The notes: a model not told the origin generated them from the sequence alone. Numbered from the stretch's first letter, positions 10,795-23,119 are shown. The stretch is 64,000 nt of DNA from Trileptium ribeirensis (GCA_030248225.1 JASANE010028053.1:27390-91389), one strand, 5' to 3'. Numbers and translations are program-made.

Positions 10795-12079
10795 TTGAGC
10801 GGAGCGAGGCGAAGCGTTTTTTGTCTGTCACCAAAAAAGTCCATGTCCGTTCGTCGCGATGAATCTCCAGAACCACTGAACCAATTTGAAAAAAAACTTT
10901 TTTTGTTTTATAGCTTAACATCTGAGATATGGGGTTTCAAAATTTTGCATAATGAATTGGCTATAAGCTAATTAGTTGCCTGTAATCAGCTAATTAAGAC
11001 ACTTTTGGTTATATCTCGCTAAATACTTGAAATAGAATCGTTTTGTTTTAACCAATATAGGGTCTTCGGCGTCAAAAAATGCAAATATGATACTTTTACA
11101 CTCATATGATCATTATCTTGCCAATTAATAAATTATGCTAATTAGATTAAGTTAGAATTAAGAATTAGAAAGTTGTGTTCAATTTTTAAATAAATGGTAG
11201 AGTTTATGTTTCAACAGAACATTATAACAGTATCGAACCTCGACAGCAGTGAGAGGTTTGAAACATAAACAAACGTAATCCGAAAGCACTTGCATAGTGC
11301 AGCATGAAAAAAATAGTAGCGAGATTACGACTATTGGCTAATTTAGCTACTTCGTTAGCTAAGTGTTAATTACGCATATAACCTATTAGGCCTCCTGACC
11401 AAACATTCGAAATTGGTATCATTGATGTGATTGATGGTGTAACGTTCTGCTTGCTTGCTCGAAATTAATGATCGATCGAATTTTCGATTTTGCACTGAGC
11501 AATAATTTGGTTAAATGGTGACGACAACAACATCAACGGCCTTTTCATGATTTGGCGACTTCAGAAATTAGACTATGTTTATTGTGTAAGCTATATATTT
11601 AAGCATCCAATTTATATTACTGAGCCAAATTAACATTTTAAGTTTTAAGTATAATCAATGCATAAAGTTTTCATATTCTAAGTTTAATATCAGTAGAAAA
11701 TGGATAACTTCTAAAAACTATAATCTTTCGATGAATGTGTGTTTAATTTAGCTATAGTGGAAGCAGAAGAATTGCAAGAACTTTTTGCTACCCGAGAAGT
11801 AATAATGTCGAAAAGATAGAAATCACTACTATATGTGTCTACAAATGCTATATTAAATCTTTAAATTAAATTCTTTAATGTTCATGTTGAGTCGACTGAT
11901 TAATAAATAAAAAGCTATAGTTGTTTTGACTATTCTCTGTCGTGCGTTTCGTCCGCCTGTGCACTAAGATCTATTGTTTGTGATAAGATACTCTCACTTA
12001 ATACATGCGTTGTGAAGTAAAAGTGAAAGTCCAAGTAAAAGTGGGTATGTTTATAATGGCAACCCTTCGCTCCGCTCAA
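10795..12079. mobile_element. TIR element with TTGAGCGGAGCGA ends
   Basis: The element starts TTGAGCGGAGCGA and ends with its reverse complement TCGCTCCGCTCAA. It interrupts a sequence that is continuous at about 20120-20330: the left flank ACAAAATTAT and the right flank GCTATAAGCTCCAGAT are neighbours there. That supports a real insertion, although about 30 extra bases remain on the right. No protein-coding capacity is seen. A target-site duplication is not clear. Confidence 0.65.
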
Positions 12080-12230
12080 AAATTTGTAGTTCCACTACGA
12101 CTTGTAAAACAGCTATAAGCTCCAGATCAAAACTGTTGCGGTAACTTCCGTGATCACTAAACTCATATTGAAATAAAACCAAAAGTTCTCAACGTAGGTT
12201 AGCTAGGTAGAAAAACAACACAAAAATGTG
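12080..12230. repeat. Repeat shared with 20120-20330
   Basis: Together with 10740-10794 this is the interrupted copy of a short sequence that is whole at 20120-20330 (CCAATTAATACAACAAAAT, then AAGCTCCAGAT and AACTGTTGCGGTAA). It lies at the 3' side of the minus-strand Ty3/gypsy copy 2, and the other copy lies beyond that element's 5' side. It could therefore be part of a long LTR, but this is inference. Confidence 0.45.
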
Positions 12231-12239
12231 CAAATGGGA

Positions 12240-13990
12240 TTGCTCATTTGCTACGATCTACCGGTTTTTTTAGGCACTGTTTCTTGACGTTTCTTTTTCG
12301 TCTCTGCGGGACCTTCTTTTTGTTCGTCCTGTATTCTTCTCATCTTATTTCGTTCCACAGTTTATGAATTCTTCTATGTATTCTACCGGTTTCGGAGAAT
12401 CCGCCACGATTGAATTCGATGTCGCCCGTTTGTTTTACCATTACGGCGCTTTGTTTCGTCAACTCGTTCACGATTTCTTGGTTTGTTCTTTTCCAACGTA
12501 TTTCGTTAGCATATCTCGCGGAAATATCGTCGTCTCCTCCGTAGTTGACGTCTTCCTGGTTTTATTTAAATCTTTCCTGCTCTTCTGCTACACTGCCATC
12601 AGTTTGCCATAATCGGAAGTTATTGACGTCGAATGTCTGTTGTTTTATTGCTCGACGAGAACGTAGCTAGTACATGCTACTCGCTATATGTCGTAGTTCG
12701 TTGGGATACGGTTTGATCTTTTCTTCAAATTCGCATTGAATCTTTGTTAACGCTTTTTTTGTTGTTCCTTCGATATTTAAGGTCTTGCTTCAATCCGTAT
12801 CTTTGGCGATCGATACCATGGGTACTTCTTTATCATCTTCCCGATTAAGTCCCATACCTCTTTGAGTTCTTTCCTGTTTGTCGTTTCGTTGGATCGGCAC
12901 GCCATTGCAAACATCACAGAAAAAGTAGTGTTGTGTCTCGAATGTATTGTACTACTTGCGTTATTGTGCACGTATTTTCTTTCCATTGTCCACCCTGATA
13001 TCGCAATCGAGTTGGTGCAAACAGTTTGTTGGTGTCGTATATCTTTTCGCAGTATTCGACTATTGCGCCCCTTCTTTTGAGGGAGTATATATTGTTTGAC
13101 CAATTGTTGAGCTGTCATCTTTTCTTGTTCACCCAACAATCTTTGAAGTTTGTTCATGTTGATCGTCGAAATACTGCTGGATACGGATGCTCTTTAAATG
13201 TTACATCCTATATCTGTCTTTCTGCATCGATATCATTCCATAGTATGATATTCCCGCTTTCTGTCTCTAATTCTTTATAGAGTAAATCGGGTGTACGACC
13301 GTTGAATCGTGATATGTCGATGATTTCCAGTTCGCCATCGCTTGTTTGTATTGCTACATTTCGGACATATTTTCGCTCTGTTACGCTTGTTGTATCGTCC
13401 CAGAATTTTTGGTTGATCCAATGAAAACAATCTGGAAGGACGCGGTTTTGTTCAATTCTGCCATTCTTTCTATCGTTAGAGTCTTGAGTTTGTATGTTGG
13501 GATCTTTGCCACCACCGTTGCGATCGACAGGATGCTTGCTCGTGCCATGTTAATGATTTAGGCATATTACTTTACACTTTTTTCTGTTTCGATCACGATT
13601 GCCACCTGTCCGGTCTTGATATGGAATCCGGACACCGTTTGATAATCGATCAATTGTTGCCACCATCTCGTAACGTGGAATGATGTTCTACTATCATTCG
13701 GACCTGGCGTAAACTTCATTTGACTCAGATTGTGATTGAATGGATATCGTCGTTGGACGGAAATTGTAGTGTCACCGCTTGTTTTCTTTTTGAGTCACCG
13801 TTCGTTCGACCGTTCTTTTGACTTGTCGGTTCGTTCGTCGTTGGATCGTTATGTTGCACGGATTGATGACCGTTAATTGTTCGGTCGTTCTTCTTTTTGT
13901 TACTACTTGTTCGACCGTTGTTTTTGGTCGTTGGATTTGAACCTTGATCCACCGCGGTTAATATTTCTAATACGTATTATAGTTGCACCG
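12240..13990 (-). pseudogene. Unidentified retroelement region downstream of integrase
   Basis: On the minus strand this follows the integrase remnant of Ty3/gypsy copy 2. Several broken frames look protein-like: a hydrophilic Asn/Lys/Thr-rich segment (13952-13725), a piece with SDGELEIIDISRFNG near 13330, and a 126-codon frame at 13157-12777. The position is that of an env-like or accessory third gene. I see no signal peptide, membrane helix or known env motif and cannot name a function. Frames shift repeatedly. Confidence 0.4.
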
Positions 13991-14339
13991 ATTATAGTTG
14001 TTATTTGCTAAAATTAATAAAGATACAATATAGTTATTACAGTCAATTATTTCAGTCGAGATCATACAAAAATTAAAACTATATTTTTCGAATTATTTAT
14101 GCCATTGTTCTTTCATCTGGCCCTGGTTCCATATGTATGGTCATGCTATGTATGTATAATATGTTCTTGCAGAGTATAAATTTTTATGCAGGGGGAGCAC
14201 TACCATAAAGCTTCCTGAGGATCGTCCTCTAACCCTACGCATGCTTGTTGGAACCATAAGAAAACACCTATCGCATTGCAGCCATTTTATTACTAGTCCT
14301 GTTTCATTATATTCTTTCTATGACCCTTTATTTTCTACT

Positions 14340-15010
14340 GTAGAAAGCTTCAGGGGCAGACGCTGGCGTGATTCTTTTTGAATACGCCTTACTTTAGCTT
14401 CGTAACTTGCGTAGTCTTCTACATCACCACCGAAATGCTTGAATTATGTGCAATTATACCATTTTGGGTGTTGAGTTGCGCTACCGACTTTTACTAATAA
14501 AATGTTCGGAAATTTTACTTCGACGACCCAAAAGAGTCTACCGAATTCCGGGTGGTATACGCTACTATAAGGGCCCATTGATGATTTGTTCGGGTTCTTC
14601 ATTAGAACTAAATCATCATTGTTAAATGTTCTTTTTCTCGCCCTTCGGTCAAAATATTGCTTATATTGTTTCTGGGCTAGGAATAATCGTTTTCGAACTT
14701 GGTCTCATGCCGCTATTAATTTATCTTGGCGTATACTTCGTTTGTGGTTGCTATTAGATATCCGTGGATTGGATTTCGCCGGGTAGATCAGGGTATCTGC
14801 ATATTTCAACTAATCCGTTTGCTTGGTGATGATGTGGTGCGAATATGATTTCTTGGGTCCGATTAAAGCCATTTCTTCTGTAATATTTTCAGCAGTAAAG
14901 CAAGGTCCTTGAACAGTTAATACTACTCAGGGAACTCCATGTTGACATGCGATTCTTTCGATTTCATTCTTTAATCCCTTTATTAGTGCGGAGTTAAGAA
15001 CTTCTTCGAC
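14340..15010 (-). pseudogene. Ty3/gypsy integrase remnant fused to gag
   Basis: On the minus strand the frame begins with gag capsid sequence (SIVEEVLNSALIKGLKNEI) and passes directly into integrase core sequence: ACQHGVP, then QGPCFTAENI, then HHHQANGLVE, which correspond to the second catalytic Asp region and the Glu-bearing helix of the DDE core. Further on comes the tail motif QKQYKQYFDRRARKRTF and DLVLMKNP. The last part of gag and all of protease, RT and RNase H are missing, so an internal deletion joined gag to integrase. Integrase inserts element DNA in the genome; this one is dead. Confidence 0.78.
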
Positions 15011-15026
15011 AATTGATTCCGGCACA

Positions 15027-15410
15027 CTTTTCGTGCTGGGCTCCAAATTGGGAGGGTGGGGATCACCCTGGCATTTTTCGGTTCCCCTGGTTCTTCAGAA
15101 CAGATGCCCTTCGGTTAATGCCCCCTGTGATATATTTGGGCTCCACCCGGTTCATTGCCTTTTGTAAAATTTTTTTGTTTCCATTCGGTCCAAAGTAGCA
15201 AAAATTTGATCAAAATTTGCACCAAATTAGGTTCTGAAGCCAAAAATTTCGCAAAATTTGTCGAATCGCTTTTTTACCCATCCACAGCGGTTTGGCAGTG
15301 TTTCTGACACTATTTTAACCGTTTTTCTCTTGGCAAAATTCCCCCTGACAAAATCGGGCGCCCCTGGTTCCGTTCATGTCCCCTGGCAAAATTTTCAGCG
15401 AATGTAGAGC
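15027..15410 (+). repeat. Dispersed repeat C, copy 1
   Basis: This block is homologous to 40535-40960 (reverse), 44228-44570 and, in part, 37740-37930. Shared landmarks are CCAATCGGTCCAAAGTA-like, TTGGCAAAATTCCCCCTG and GGCTCCCGGTTCA-like segments, rich in C/G runs separated by AAAATTTT. It interrupts the gag region of Ty3/gypsy copy 2, so it is mobile. About 400 bp, no coding potential, ends not resolved. Confidence 0.6.
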
Positions 15411-15559
15411 CCGGTCATGGTTCAGTTTCGTGCTGCGTAGACTCGTAACTCGTCTTTAACTGTTCTTGTTTGCCGTAAGCTTTGCAATTTATTCATGTGA
15501 GTTGTCAATGGTTTTGGCACATCATCGTTCTTTACACTTCTTGGTCAACTCGCTGTAGA

Positions 15560-17700
15560 TGCTTAATTCTTTGGCTTTTTCGAGTGTTAATTCTTCTAAG
15601 TATTCTGCTTTTCCTTGCATTTTTGCTCTGAATACCCGAAGTTTTTCTTGTTCATCAAGGATACCATCTGGAGCCAATGCTTTTTCGAATTCTTTTCGGA
15701 ATTTTCGAAATTCGTTTCACCTTTATACGGTTGTAGGTTCCGTACTTCATTTTCCATTTTGACCATAATTGCTTGGCTAATTTCTTGTTGTGTAGCGTTT
15801 GGTACTTGTGGCGATTCTTTAGTTGCTACCATGATCAACGCTTCAATTAATTTTTGTTTGATTCATTGTTGCTTGCTGTGGTTGTTGGTCTTGGTACACA
15901 TATGGTGTTGCCGTTGCTAATGGTATTCCGGGGTTAATCATTGAATTGTTCGTAATGAATGGCATTTGTTTGCCTTGTGGGGCTATTGGTGTAGTACCGT
16001 AACATTGATATGCCCAGTTTCGAATTTCAGCGGTTGCTATTCCTTAATGTTGGCTCCAAGTATTCGTTGTTTGAACTGCGCCACGATTTATTGTCATATA
16101 CGGAATTTGTGATTGGTTGTATTTATTCGTCATTTGGATCGTACCACCGTTTGTTATTATTTGCGGTACTTGCATTCGGTTTGTATTAGTTTGCGTTTGG
16201 CTCGTATCATATTGTCTTACATCGAATTGTTCACAATTTGTAGTGAATCGATTGCTATTTGTATTGAATCGGCTTTGATTTATGTCAGCTCGTTGTTTAT
16301 GCGCTCCAATTTGACTATGTTGTTCTCCGTTTACATTTGGCTCTTGTTGATTTATATTGTATCGGTCTGAGTTTGCATCGACTTGACTAAAGTTCGCATG
16401 GATTTGCCCATGATTTACGTCAGTTCGTCCGCCTAACTCATCACTGTTTGAGTCAAATTGATCATTATTTTCATTGTTTTGCGCTTCGATCATACCGCAT
16501 TCATTTTGGATTATACCAATTTGGTCATAGTTCTTACTGCGTCGGTCTATTTTTTCGCCACTTAGGTTTCGATACACATTTGATCGCCTCGGGATTATGC
16601 AAGAGTAACCTTAAGATGCGCCCCCAACCATCCTCTTGTGACACCATATACAAAACGTTGTTAGCCAACAAAACTCGGATTGCATTAGCCGTATCCAATT
16701 TCGACTTTTTTCTGTTGTATAACGCCATTAGCGAATGCAATTCGGCCCCTGTACTTTAACACCAATGTGTTCGCGAACATTTTCAAATTATAATGTATGG
16801 AATATGAAACGGACTAATTTCTGTTCTTTAACGCAAAAATGAAATTTGTGTTCAGTAACAACTGAATGGCAATCGCTTTTGTCAAAAGAGGATGGTAAGG
16901 GGCGCAGCTTAAGTTTACTCATACATTACACTGAGCTGGTCTTGATTTGCATCAATTTGGCTCGTTCCAAATCGGGCTCCACTTGTGCCACTTTGGGTTT
17001 GATTTACTCCACTTGTCTTATGATTGTTGTTATGGTTGTTCTGATATTTGTTGAATTTCAACTGTGCTCCGTTCCACATTGGCTTTTCCTTAATCACCGG
17101 TCGTAGTTGTTGTTGCTTGCATTTGTTTCGCGTTATTATTATTCGGCGGTATTGTGTATATTTGACCCAGACCGAAGGGTCCGTAACATTCTACGCCTTG
17201 TATTACAATTTTTGGTCGATAGTCATTCTGGTTTTGTCCTTGCAATTGTCGTTGATTGAATATCATTATTTTGTCGGACTATTGTTATTTCGTCGTCATT
17301 GGTATTTTGTGATCCCGTTCACGGTTGTGCCAACGGTATTTCTGGTTCGTTCAGATCCATGCTTTGGCATAATTGTTGTAATTCTTTCGTTAAGGTTGCA
17401 TGCCTCGTTATGAATTGTAATTGTTTTTCTTTTTGTCGTTGTAACTTTTGTATCGTTTCCAGATTTCTTTTTCCAGGTCTTTTATATTTGGAAACAACTC
17501 TTCTATGTTTGCTTCTTCTTGGAACGTATCGGTATACGTTTCTTGCAGGCTTTTCTTTTAGTCTTGTTGTTCCTTTCTTTTCGGTTCCGGTGTATTTGGA
17601 TCGAACTCTCGCATTATTTAATCTAGTTCTTTTGTTGTATTATTCGACATTTCTTGTTCTTTGCTCTCGGTATTTTTTGGTTTGACTGTCAATTATTTTT
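15560..17700 (-). pseudogene. Ty3/gypsy gag with Asn/Gln-rich heptad repeats
   Basis: Reading from 17700 downward, this begins with a short conserved region (an LQRQK segment, then QLCQSMDLNEPEI). It is followed by a long repetitive segment in which seven-residue units of the type GANQxQF, INxNQDQ or similar recur (about 17100-16040), and then by the capsid start with MENEVRNLQPYKGE (about 15750). The plus-strand copy has the same order and the same heptads at 28340-29220. Gag is the structural protein; the repeat would make a disordered or self-associating arm. Broken by stops and shifts. Confidence 0.7.
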
Positions 17701-17959
17701 GTACATTTGCTCAAGGTGGCGTTCTTTGGAGTGGCATTTCAAATGATTTTGAATTTTAAGGTAGACTTGCGTAACTCGTCCCAATTATATATGTGGATTA
17801 ATAATTTCTACTACAATATAGATAAATTTTATTTTGGCTTATGCCTTATTTTGGGCTAAGATGAATTTTTAATTTTTGCTGACCAATTTTATTTTATCAC
17901 ACTTGTTTCCCACTTTTACACGACATCGTGGTCAGCATGTTATACTTTTATTTATAGAA

Positions 17960-18650
17960 GGAGGTAGGGGTGAGGGTATTTTTATTATGACGGCTATCGG
18001 ATATTAAAATGGAAAGGGATTCGTGGTGGTTCGTACGCGTGGCCAGTAGTATGCCGGTGGGAATAATTGAATAACCTTTCTTGGCGCGCGTTGTTCTACC
18101 TTTGCTGCCACAGTTAGAATGTTTATTCAAAATTAGTATAATACTTTAGTAACATATATGCCGGTCTAATTATTTCACTTTATACACCACTGACTAAGCC
18201 ACCTATGCCTCGTGATTTGTAAATGTTTTAGTCACTCGGTCCAGAAAAGCATCGCTATGGTTTTGCTTAGATTTAGGTTTGGTTCACTTGAATTTTGATG
18301 AAATGAGCCTTGCTTTTATTTTTCTCAAACTTTGAGCATTGGTTTGGTTGAGCGCACTATTATCCTGAATAATTATTTGCTACTTGGAGTTTGGTTAAGT
18401 ATTAATTCCTCTTATGAGGTTTGTACGAAGCCTTCTGGGCGACTAGACCCATACGTTTATTTAAGTATCGTATCCTTTTTCTTAAATTTACGCTAGTAAT
18501 TTTCTTAATTTTTCCTCTTGTGAGGTTTGTACGTACCCTTCCGGACGGCTAGACTCGTACGTTTATTTGAGTACCTTATCCTCGGCCTTAGATTTACACT
18601 AGGTTGTACGAAGCGATGGTTGGGACTAGTTTAAGATCAGCCGATCGAAG
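17960..18650 (-). repeat. LTR-like sequence of Ty3/gypsy copy 2
   Basis: It lies on the 5' side of the minus-strand gag. The junction reads, on the minus strand, TATAACATGCTGACCACGAT and resembles ATAACATGCTAACCACCAT at about 27427 in the plus-strand copy. The start of the LTR shares TATGACGGCTATCGG and GGCCAGTAGTATGCCG with 9540-9615. No canonical TGG primer-binding site is apparent. The outer LTR end is unknown. Confidence 0.55.
18408..18612. repeat. Two 106-bp tandem units in the LTR
   Basis: Units starting CCTCTTATGAGGT (18408) and CCTCTTGTGAGGT (18514) share GTACGAAGCC/GTACGTACCC, CGGACGGCTAGAC-like and CGTTTATTTAAGTA-like segments. Tandem doubling inside an LTR often affects enhancer or promoter parts, but that is inference. 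Confidence 0.7.
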
Positions 18651-19920
18651 AACGCAAGCGTAGTGTAGCCAAGCACCACAGAGACCACACTAGAAGCATT
18701 TGTCACCGCCGTCATTTTGACATTCGATGCAAATAGCGGAGCGAGGCTTCCCAGTCTTGTTTGTGAGAGCGTTAGACTTTATTTTGGAACCGTTGCGGTT
18801 AGTCGTCAGGAAATGACGCTTGTCGCCAGGGAACATTTTGGGGTCCAGTAAATTTTGGTGACAATGATTGTTAATGGTTATGATTAATTGATAAAATTTT
18901 GGTAACAATATTTGTTAATGGTTATGATTAACTCAATTGATTTTAAATTAAATAGCGACTGAATGCAATTGCTTCAATTGTCGAAGTGTCTCTCTTCAGA
19001 AATTTAGAAAAGTAGCAATTTAACGTCCTTAGACAATAATTTGTTGTGTACGTACTATTTGTCTGGTGTAACGCACCGGAAACGCATTCACCTTTAGTCT
19101 TCCTCCTAAAACTGAATACAATTGGGTTAATACCGGCACTCTCCATTTAATTTTTTCACGGGGTTTCTTTCATTTGGAATAGTTGACTTGAGTATATGGA
19201 AGACATACCATTGGTTCGAGCTGCTAATGCTAAATGATTTCGGTCTAGATTGGACAAAATTAACTTGCATAATTTTTTTACAATACGATCGCTTTCTAGG
19301 ACTGTAATAAGTGGGTTAGCCCCTTATATATCCTTTTTAACAAACATTTTATATGTTAAAAATACTTAGTGGCTTAACATTTACAAACTACCTCGGCTTG
19401 AACAGTTTCTATAATGACTTATTTTGCTCATATTCTCTAAAATTTTACGATAGCAACCTAAATAGGATAACTTTTCATGCTGATTTCAAATATGCCATTA
19501 TATTTTTACTATATCTATCGATCCGACACTACTACTAATTTTGTTGTTTCTGGATGTGTCACTACGTCGTTTTGCTTTTGGTATTTTGTTCTTGCGCTAG
19601 CTATGTAAATTCGTTTGCTTCTGTATTGGTTGTGAATTTCACTGTTGGATAGAACTAACCTTCAGACGGTTTAGGAATGCAAGCCTATCACACAGTTTGC
19701 CGCACCCCTCTCAAAGACCGTTTGAACTAATCCACCGTGGTAGATGTAACACAAGAGCGAACAAGTTCATTCTAAGGTCTAGCGACTCTGGAAGAGAAGA
19801 AATGTTTCCGCACGTTGATACGACATGGCTGGATAAACAATTTCCGCTCGTGCCCACGCAGTTCTCGGTGTAGCATTTCAAACAGTTCGGTGACCTCAAT
19901 ACATGAATCGTTGTTAAAGA
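18650..19920. other. No recognised gene
   Basis: Minus-strand frames at 18908-18690 and 19899-19711 have balanced, Cys-containing composition but match nothing I recognise and are short. They may be pieces of older retroelements. I see no certain feature here. Confidence 0.3.
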
Positions 19921-20110
19921 TATTGAAAATCTTATTTATAAATCTATAAATTTATAAAGTCTTTACATAAGTATATAAGTCTATAATATATATAAATATT
20001 TATAAATATTTAAAGTACTATAGTAATATAGTATTATTTAAATATTTTATAAGTATTTATAAATCTATAAATTTATTTAATAAGTTGGTTAAATAAAATA
20101 ATTGAATTGA
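19921..20110. repeat. AT-rich low-complexity tract
   Basis: An almost pure A/T stretch built from shuffled TATAAATATTTATAAAT-like words, with many short palindromes. It adjoins the repeat shared with 12080-12230. Confidence 0.8.
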
Positions 20111-20250
20111 ATTGAAATTTACTAGCTAAGTGATTCTTTTAAGAATTAAAACCAATTAATACAACAAAATTATAAAACGGTTATAAGCTCCAGATTAAAA
20201 CTGTTGCGGTAATTTCGTGATCACTAAACTCACACTGAACTAAATTAAAA

Positions 20251-20280
20251 CCAAGTTCTCAACGTAGGTTGAGAACTTGG
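20251..20280. repeat. Perfect 13-bp-arm palindrome
   Basis: CCAAGTTCTCAAC, the loop GTAG, and the exact reverse complement GTTGAGAACTTGG. The related copy near 12180 keeps the left arm and loop but has diverged in the right arm. Confidence 0.9.
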
Positions 20281-20329
20281 TATAAAGACAATACAAAAAT
20301 ATACAAATTAGATAACTTAAGATTAAAAT

Positions 20330-21311
20330 TTTAAGAAATGAAATTTTAAGAAAGAAAACTTTTACGATAAGATTTTAAGGGAACAATAAAATAGGTGAAA
20401 AAACTGATTTTTAAGGGTTTTGGACCCCGGTAGCCAATGGGACCCCGACATATATTTATTGTGTATAGGAGTAATTAGCTATATTATTTATTTATATACA
20501 GAATGTATTAAGAAATACATGGATGTTTTATATATACATGCGCTGGGTTACGTTGATGCATTATTAATAATATTTATATAATATATTTTGTTTCAGAGCT
20601 TTGCAGAATAATTGTACAATTACAAAATTTATGTTCTCTTAACCTGCAAATTTTATTACAATTACAACAATTCAGAATATATAAATAAGATAAGTATATA
20701 TGCTTACAGAGGATTATCCCTCTTAGCGACTATTCCACCTGGGGGACCCCAACTAAACCTTGGGTGGTAACCTGATTTCTCCTTGTGGCTTCGTACCCTT
20801 ACCATCCTCCCAGACATGCCTACGCAGCGTGGCAACTTTTGAAAAAATTAGAGTAAACATCAGCAAAAATTGGGCTAAATCGAGCAGGGTTGGCGGAAAG
20901 TTAGTCATAGTTAGGGGGAATTGGAGACAGCCCAAATTTTTGAAAAACCTCTACAAAGGTCAGAAATCAAACAAATTTATATACTCAGAGTACACGTCAG
21001 CCGGTGGAGCATGATTCGGGAACTCTTTTGCTGAACTTTATAATCAGTATAATAGTTGCCCACAATGATTATGTTATTGCTTAAATTCATGATCCACACG
21101 AGTGCCGCGCCAAAACATCGACATGATTCCCAAAAACACACAAAAATCTCGACGTGCACGACCAAACTGAACCATTTGGTTACGATATTTAACGGATTTG
21201 TATTGTTTGTATCATCTGTTGATTACGTGCCCGGACCGTGAAGTCCGGCAAGAATTTTAGCTAAATTATGTTTCGGTTTCTTGGCGACTTCTCGCCAAAT
21301 ATGCATCCCAG
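20330..21311. other. No recognised gene
   Basis: AT-rich sequence with a GC-richer block at 20750-20950. Short frames here are open on both strands but show no family motif. Confidence 0.3.
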
Positions 21312-21381
21312 TATGCATCCACCGTGAAGAGTCGTTATTAATTTATTATGCATCCACCGTGAAGAGTTGTTATTAATTTAT
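21312..21381. repeat. Two 35-bp tandem units
   Basis: TATGCATCCACCGTGAAGAG followed by a 15-bp AT-rich tail, repeated at once with one change (TCG to TTG). Confidence 0.85.
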
Positions 21382-22020
21382 TGTAGCTATTCGATGTTCT
21401 AAGTTGTTGGTGTGATTTTAAAACGTAAAATCTTACAGTGTACCTAAACTTATTGGTTGCCATTGGGGAAACATAAAGTGGGCTAGACAGAGGATATAAA
21501 ACACGCCTTTACGAAGCGACATCGAAACCAGTCGGCTCGTAGACACAGAACAAAGCAGTTGTCGTCCTGACACATCTATCCCTTTGGTGTTCTGATGGAG
21601 GGTTTTATAAGTACATATTGGCTTTTTCTCGCTTTTTTCTCTCGTTTGTGCTCGGCTTAGCCTCCCGCCATGTTGCGTGACAGAGGCCTCCAGTCGGTCC
21701 AACAAGCGTTGAGGTAGTTCGAGAGAATGTATAAGATCTGCTTGAATTAACTTTGTAAATTTCCGTCCAGACTAGTTCCCCCGACATTCCTGGTGATACT
21801 GGGAATATCTGGCGCGTCTACTCGAGCCTATGAACCTGCTTCAACTGTAATAAAGGTGTGACCTAATACATGAAAATATGCTGTTGAACTCCGGATTAAC
21901 CCCATACTGCATCTAAATGGACCCAGCGTACAATACGAAAGCGTTGCAATGATTTTGTTTGTCGTATACTGTGCATTTGCACGTGCGTTGCTACTCGCTC
22001 GCGTTTCTGAGGTACCTTAA

Positions 22021-22107
22021 GGGACCTATCAACAGGTCCCAGATAGCTCAGTGGTCAGCGTACGTAACTTTCACCCGTACAGCCCGGGTTCGATTCCAGC
22101 ACCGGCA
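22021..22107 (+). other. tRNA-like sequence, possible SINE head
   Basis: An A-box-like TAGCTCAGTGG (22044-22054) and a B box GGGTTCGATTCC (22086-22097) are spaced as in a tRNA gene. The acceptor ends (GGTCCCA and ACCGGCA) do not pair and no clean anticodon stem forms, so a working tRNA is unlikely; a tRNA-derived SINE or tRNA pseudogene fits better. A GGGACCT/AGGTCCC hairpin sits directly at its 5' side (22021-22040). Confidence 0.5.
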
Positions 22108-22681
22108 TGAGTTTGTCAAACATTGAACAATACACAAATTCAGAAATGCATCAAAGAGTTAAACATTTTTGAAAAATGCGATAACGGCCTTGGAAGCGCC
22201 TCTCAGGCAGCCCACGAAGCTACCAAATATTTCGTGATGACTTGTAACTATTGAAAAGTGTATTAATAAAGGTACATCACTTAGCAGCTGGCAAATTGAA
22301 GGAAATGGAACGATCCAGAAAATCGTTGGTAGAGTCCAGAGGTTTAGTTTCGAGGACATGCTTTATAAGGAATCATGAAGCTTTCCTTGGGTAGAAATTG
22401 GAACCGCGGCAACATTTTTGAAGGTGTCCATCAGATGAATTGCAGGACGCACCGAGTAAGCTTACCAGGTTTGGCGTGAAGGACGCCTTCCACCACAATA
22501 ACAGAATCGGATCCCTTGGGGTATACCTGGACGGCTTGATCATCTTAACCTTGTTAGGGATCACTTCCGGATTAGGGAAGATTAGGCAAGTTTCCGGGAA
22601 TACACTTGCCAATGGCATTAGTTTCCCTCGTCGTATGCACTAACAGGAATATGAACTATGCCACCGACTAAAATATTGTAG

Positions 22682-23116
22682 TTTCGACCAAATCAAATCC
22701 TTAAAGTCAAAACTGAGTTTCAGGTAACATATTATTCTCACAAGTGTGGGTTAACATTACAGGTGCTAGAAGCAACGGTTAAAAGTATACACGCGAATTC
22801 GAGCGTCCCAAATATTAACGCTACCGGTGTTCATCTTAACCGAACACTCATGAAAACAAGCTTGCAAAATTTTATTTATCGACCACCAGTGTTCCATGTA
22901 TTGAAAGAACTGGGAACCCATTCAGAAACACAAAATATCAATCTCCTTAGCAGTAGTCCGGGAAAATATATAGGATCAAAAGTGTCGGACAAGGCACTAG
23001 AAATGAGGGAAAGACGGATCAGCTTTACTTTCCAAAATGAGGCCCAAAATAAACCCGTCTGCCCGGGTATACCCACCAGCGGCCTGGTAAACTGGCAAAT
23101 TCTGTTAGGTCAATAA
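22682..23116 (+). CDS. Open frame of 144 codons, possible exon
   Basis: The frame is open from 22682 to a TAA at 23114-23116 and has no early ATG. A possible acceptor (AACATTACAG) lies at 22753-22762. Composition is protein-like, without low complexity, for example HVLKELGTHSETQNINL and EMRERRISFTFQNE. I recognise no family and no neighbouring exon, so it may be chance or an old element. Confidence 0.2.
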   Translation, partial: FRPNQILKVKTEFQVTYYSHKCGLTLQVLEATVKSIHANSSVPNINATGVHLNRTLMKTSLQNFIYRPPVFHVLKELGTHSETQNINLLSSSPGKYIGSKVSDKALEMRERRISFTFQNEAQNKPVCPGIPTSGLVNWQILLGQ

Positions 23117-23119
23117 ATG

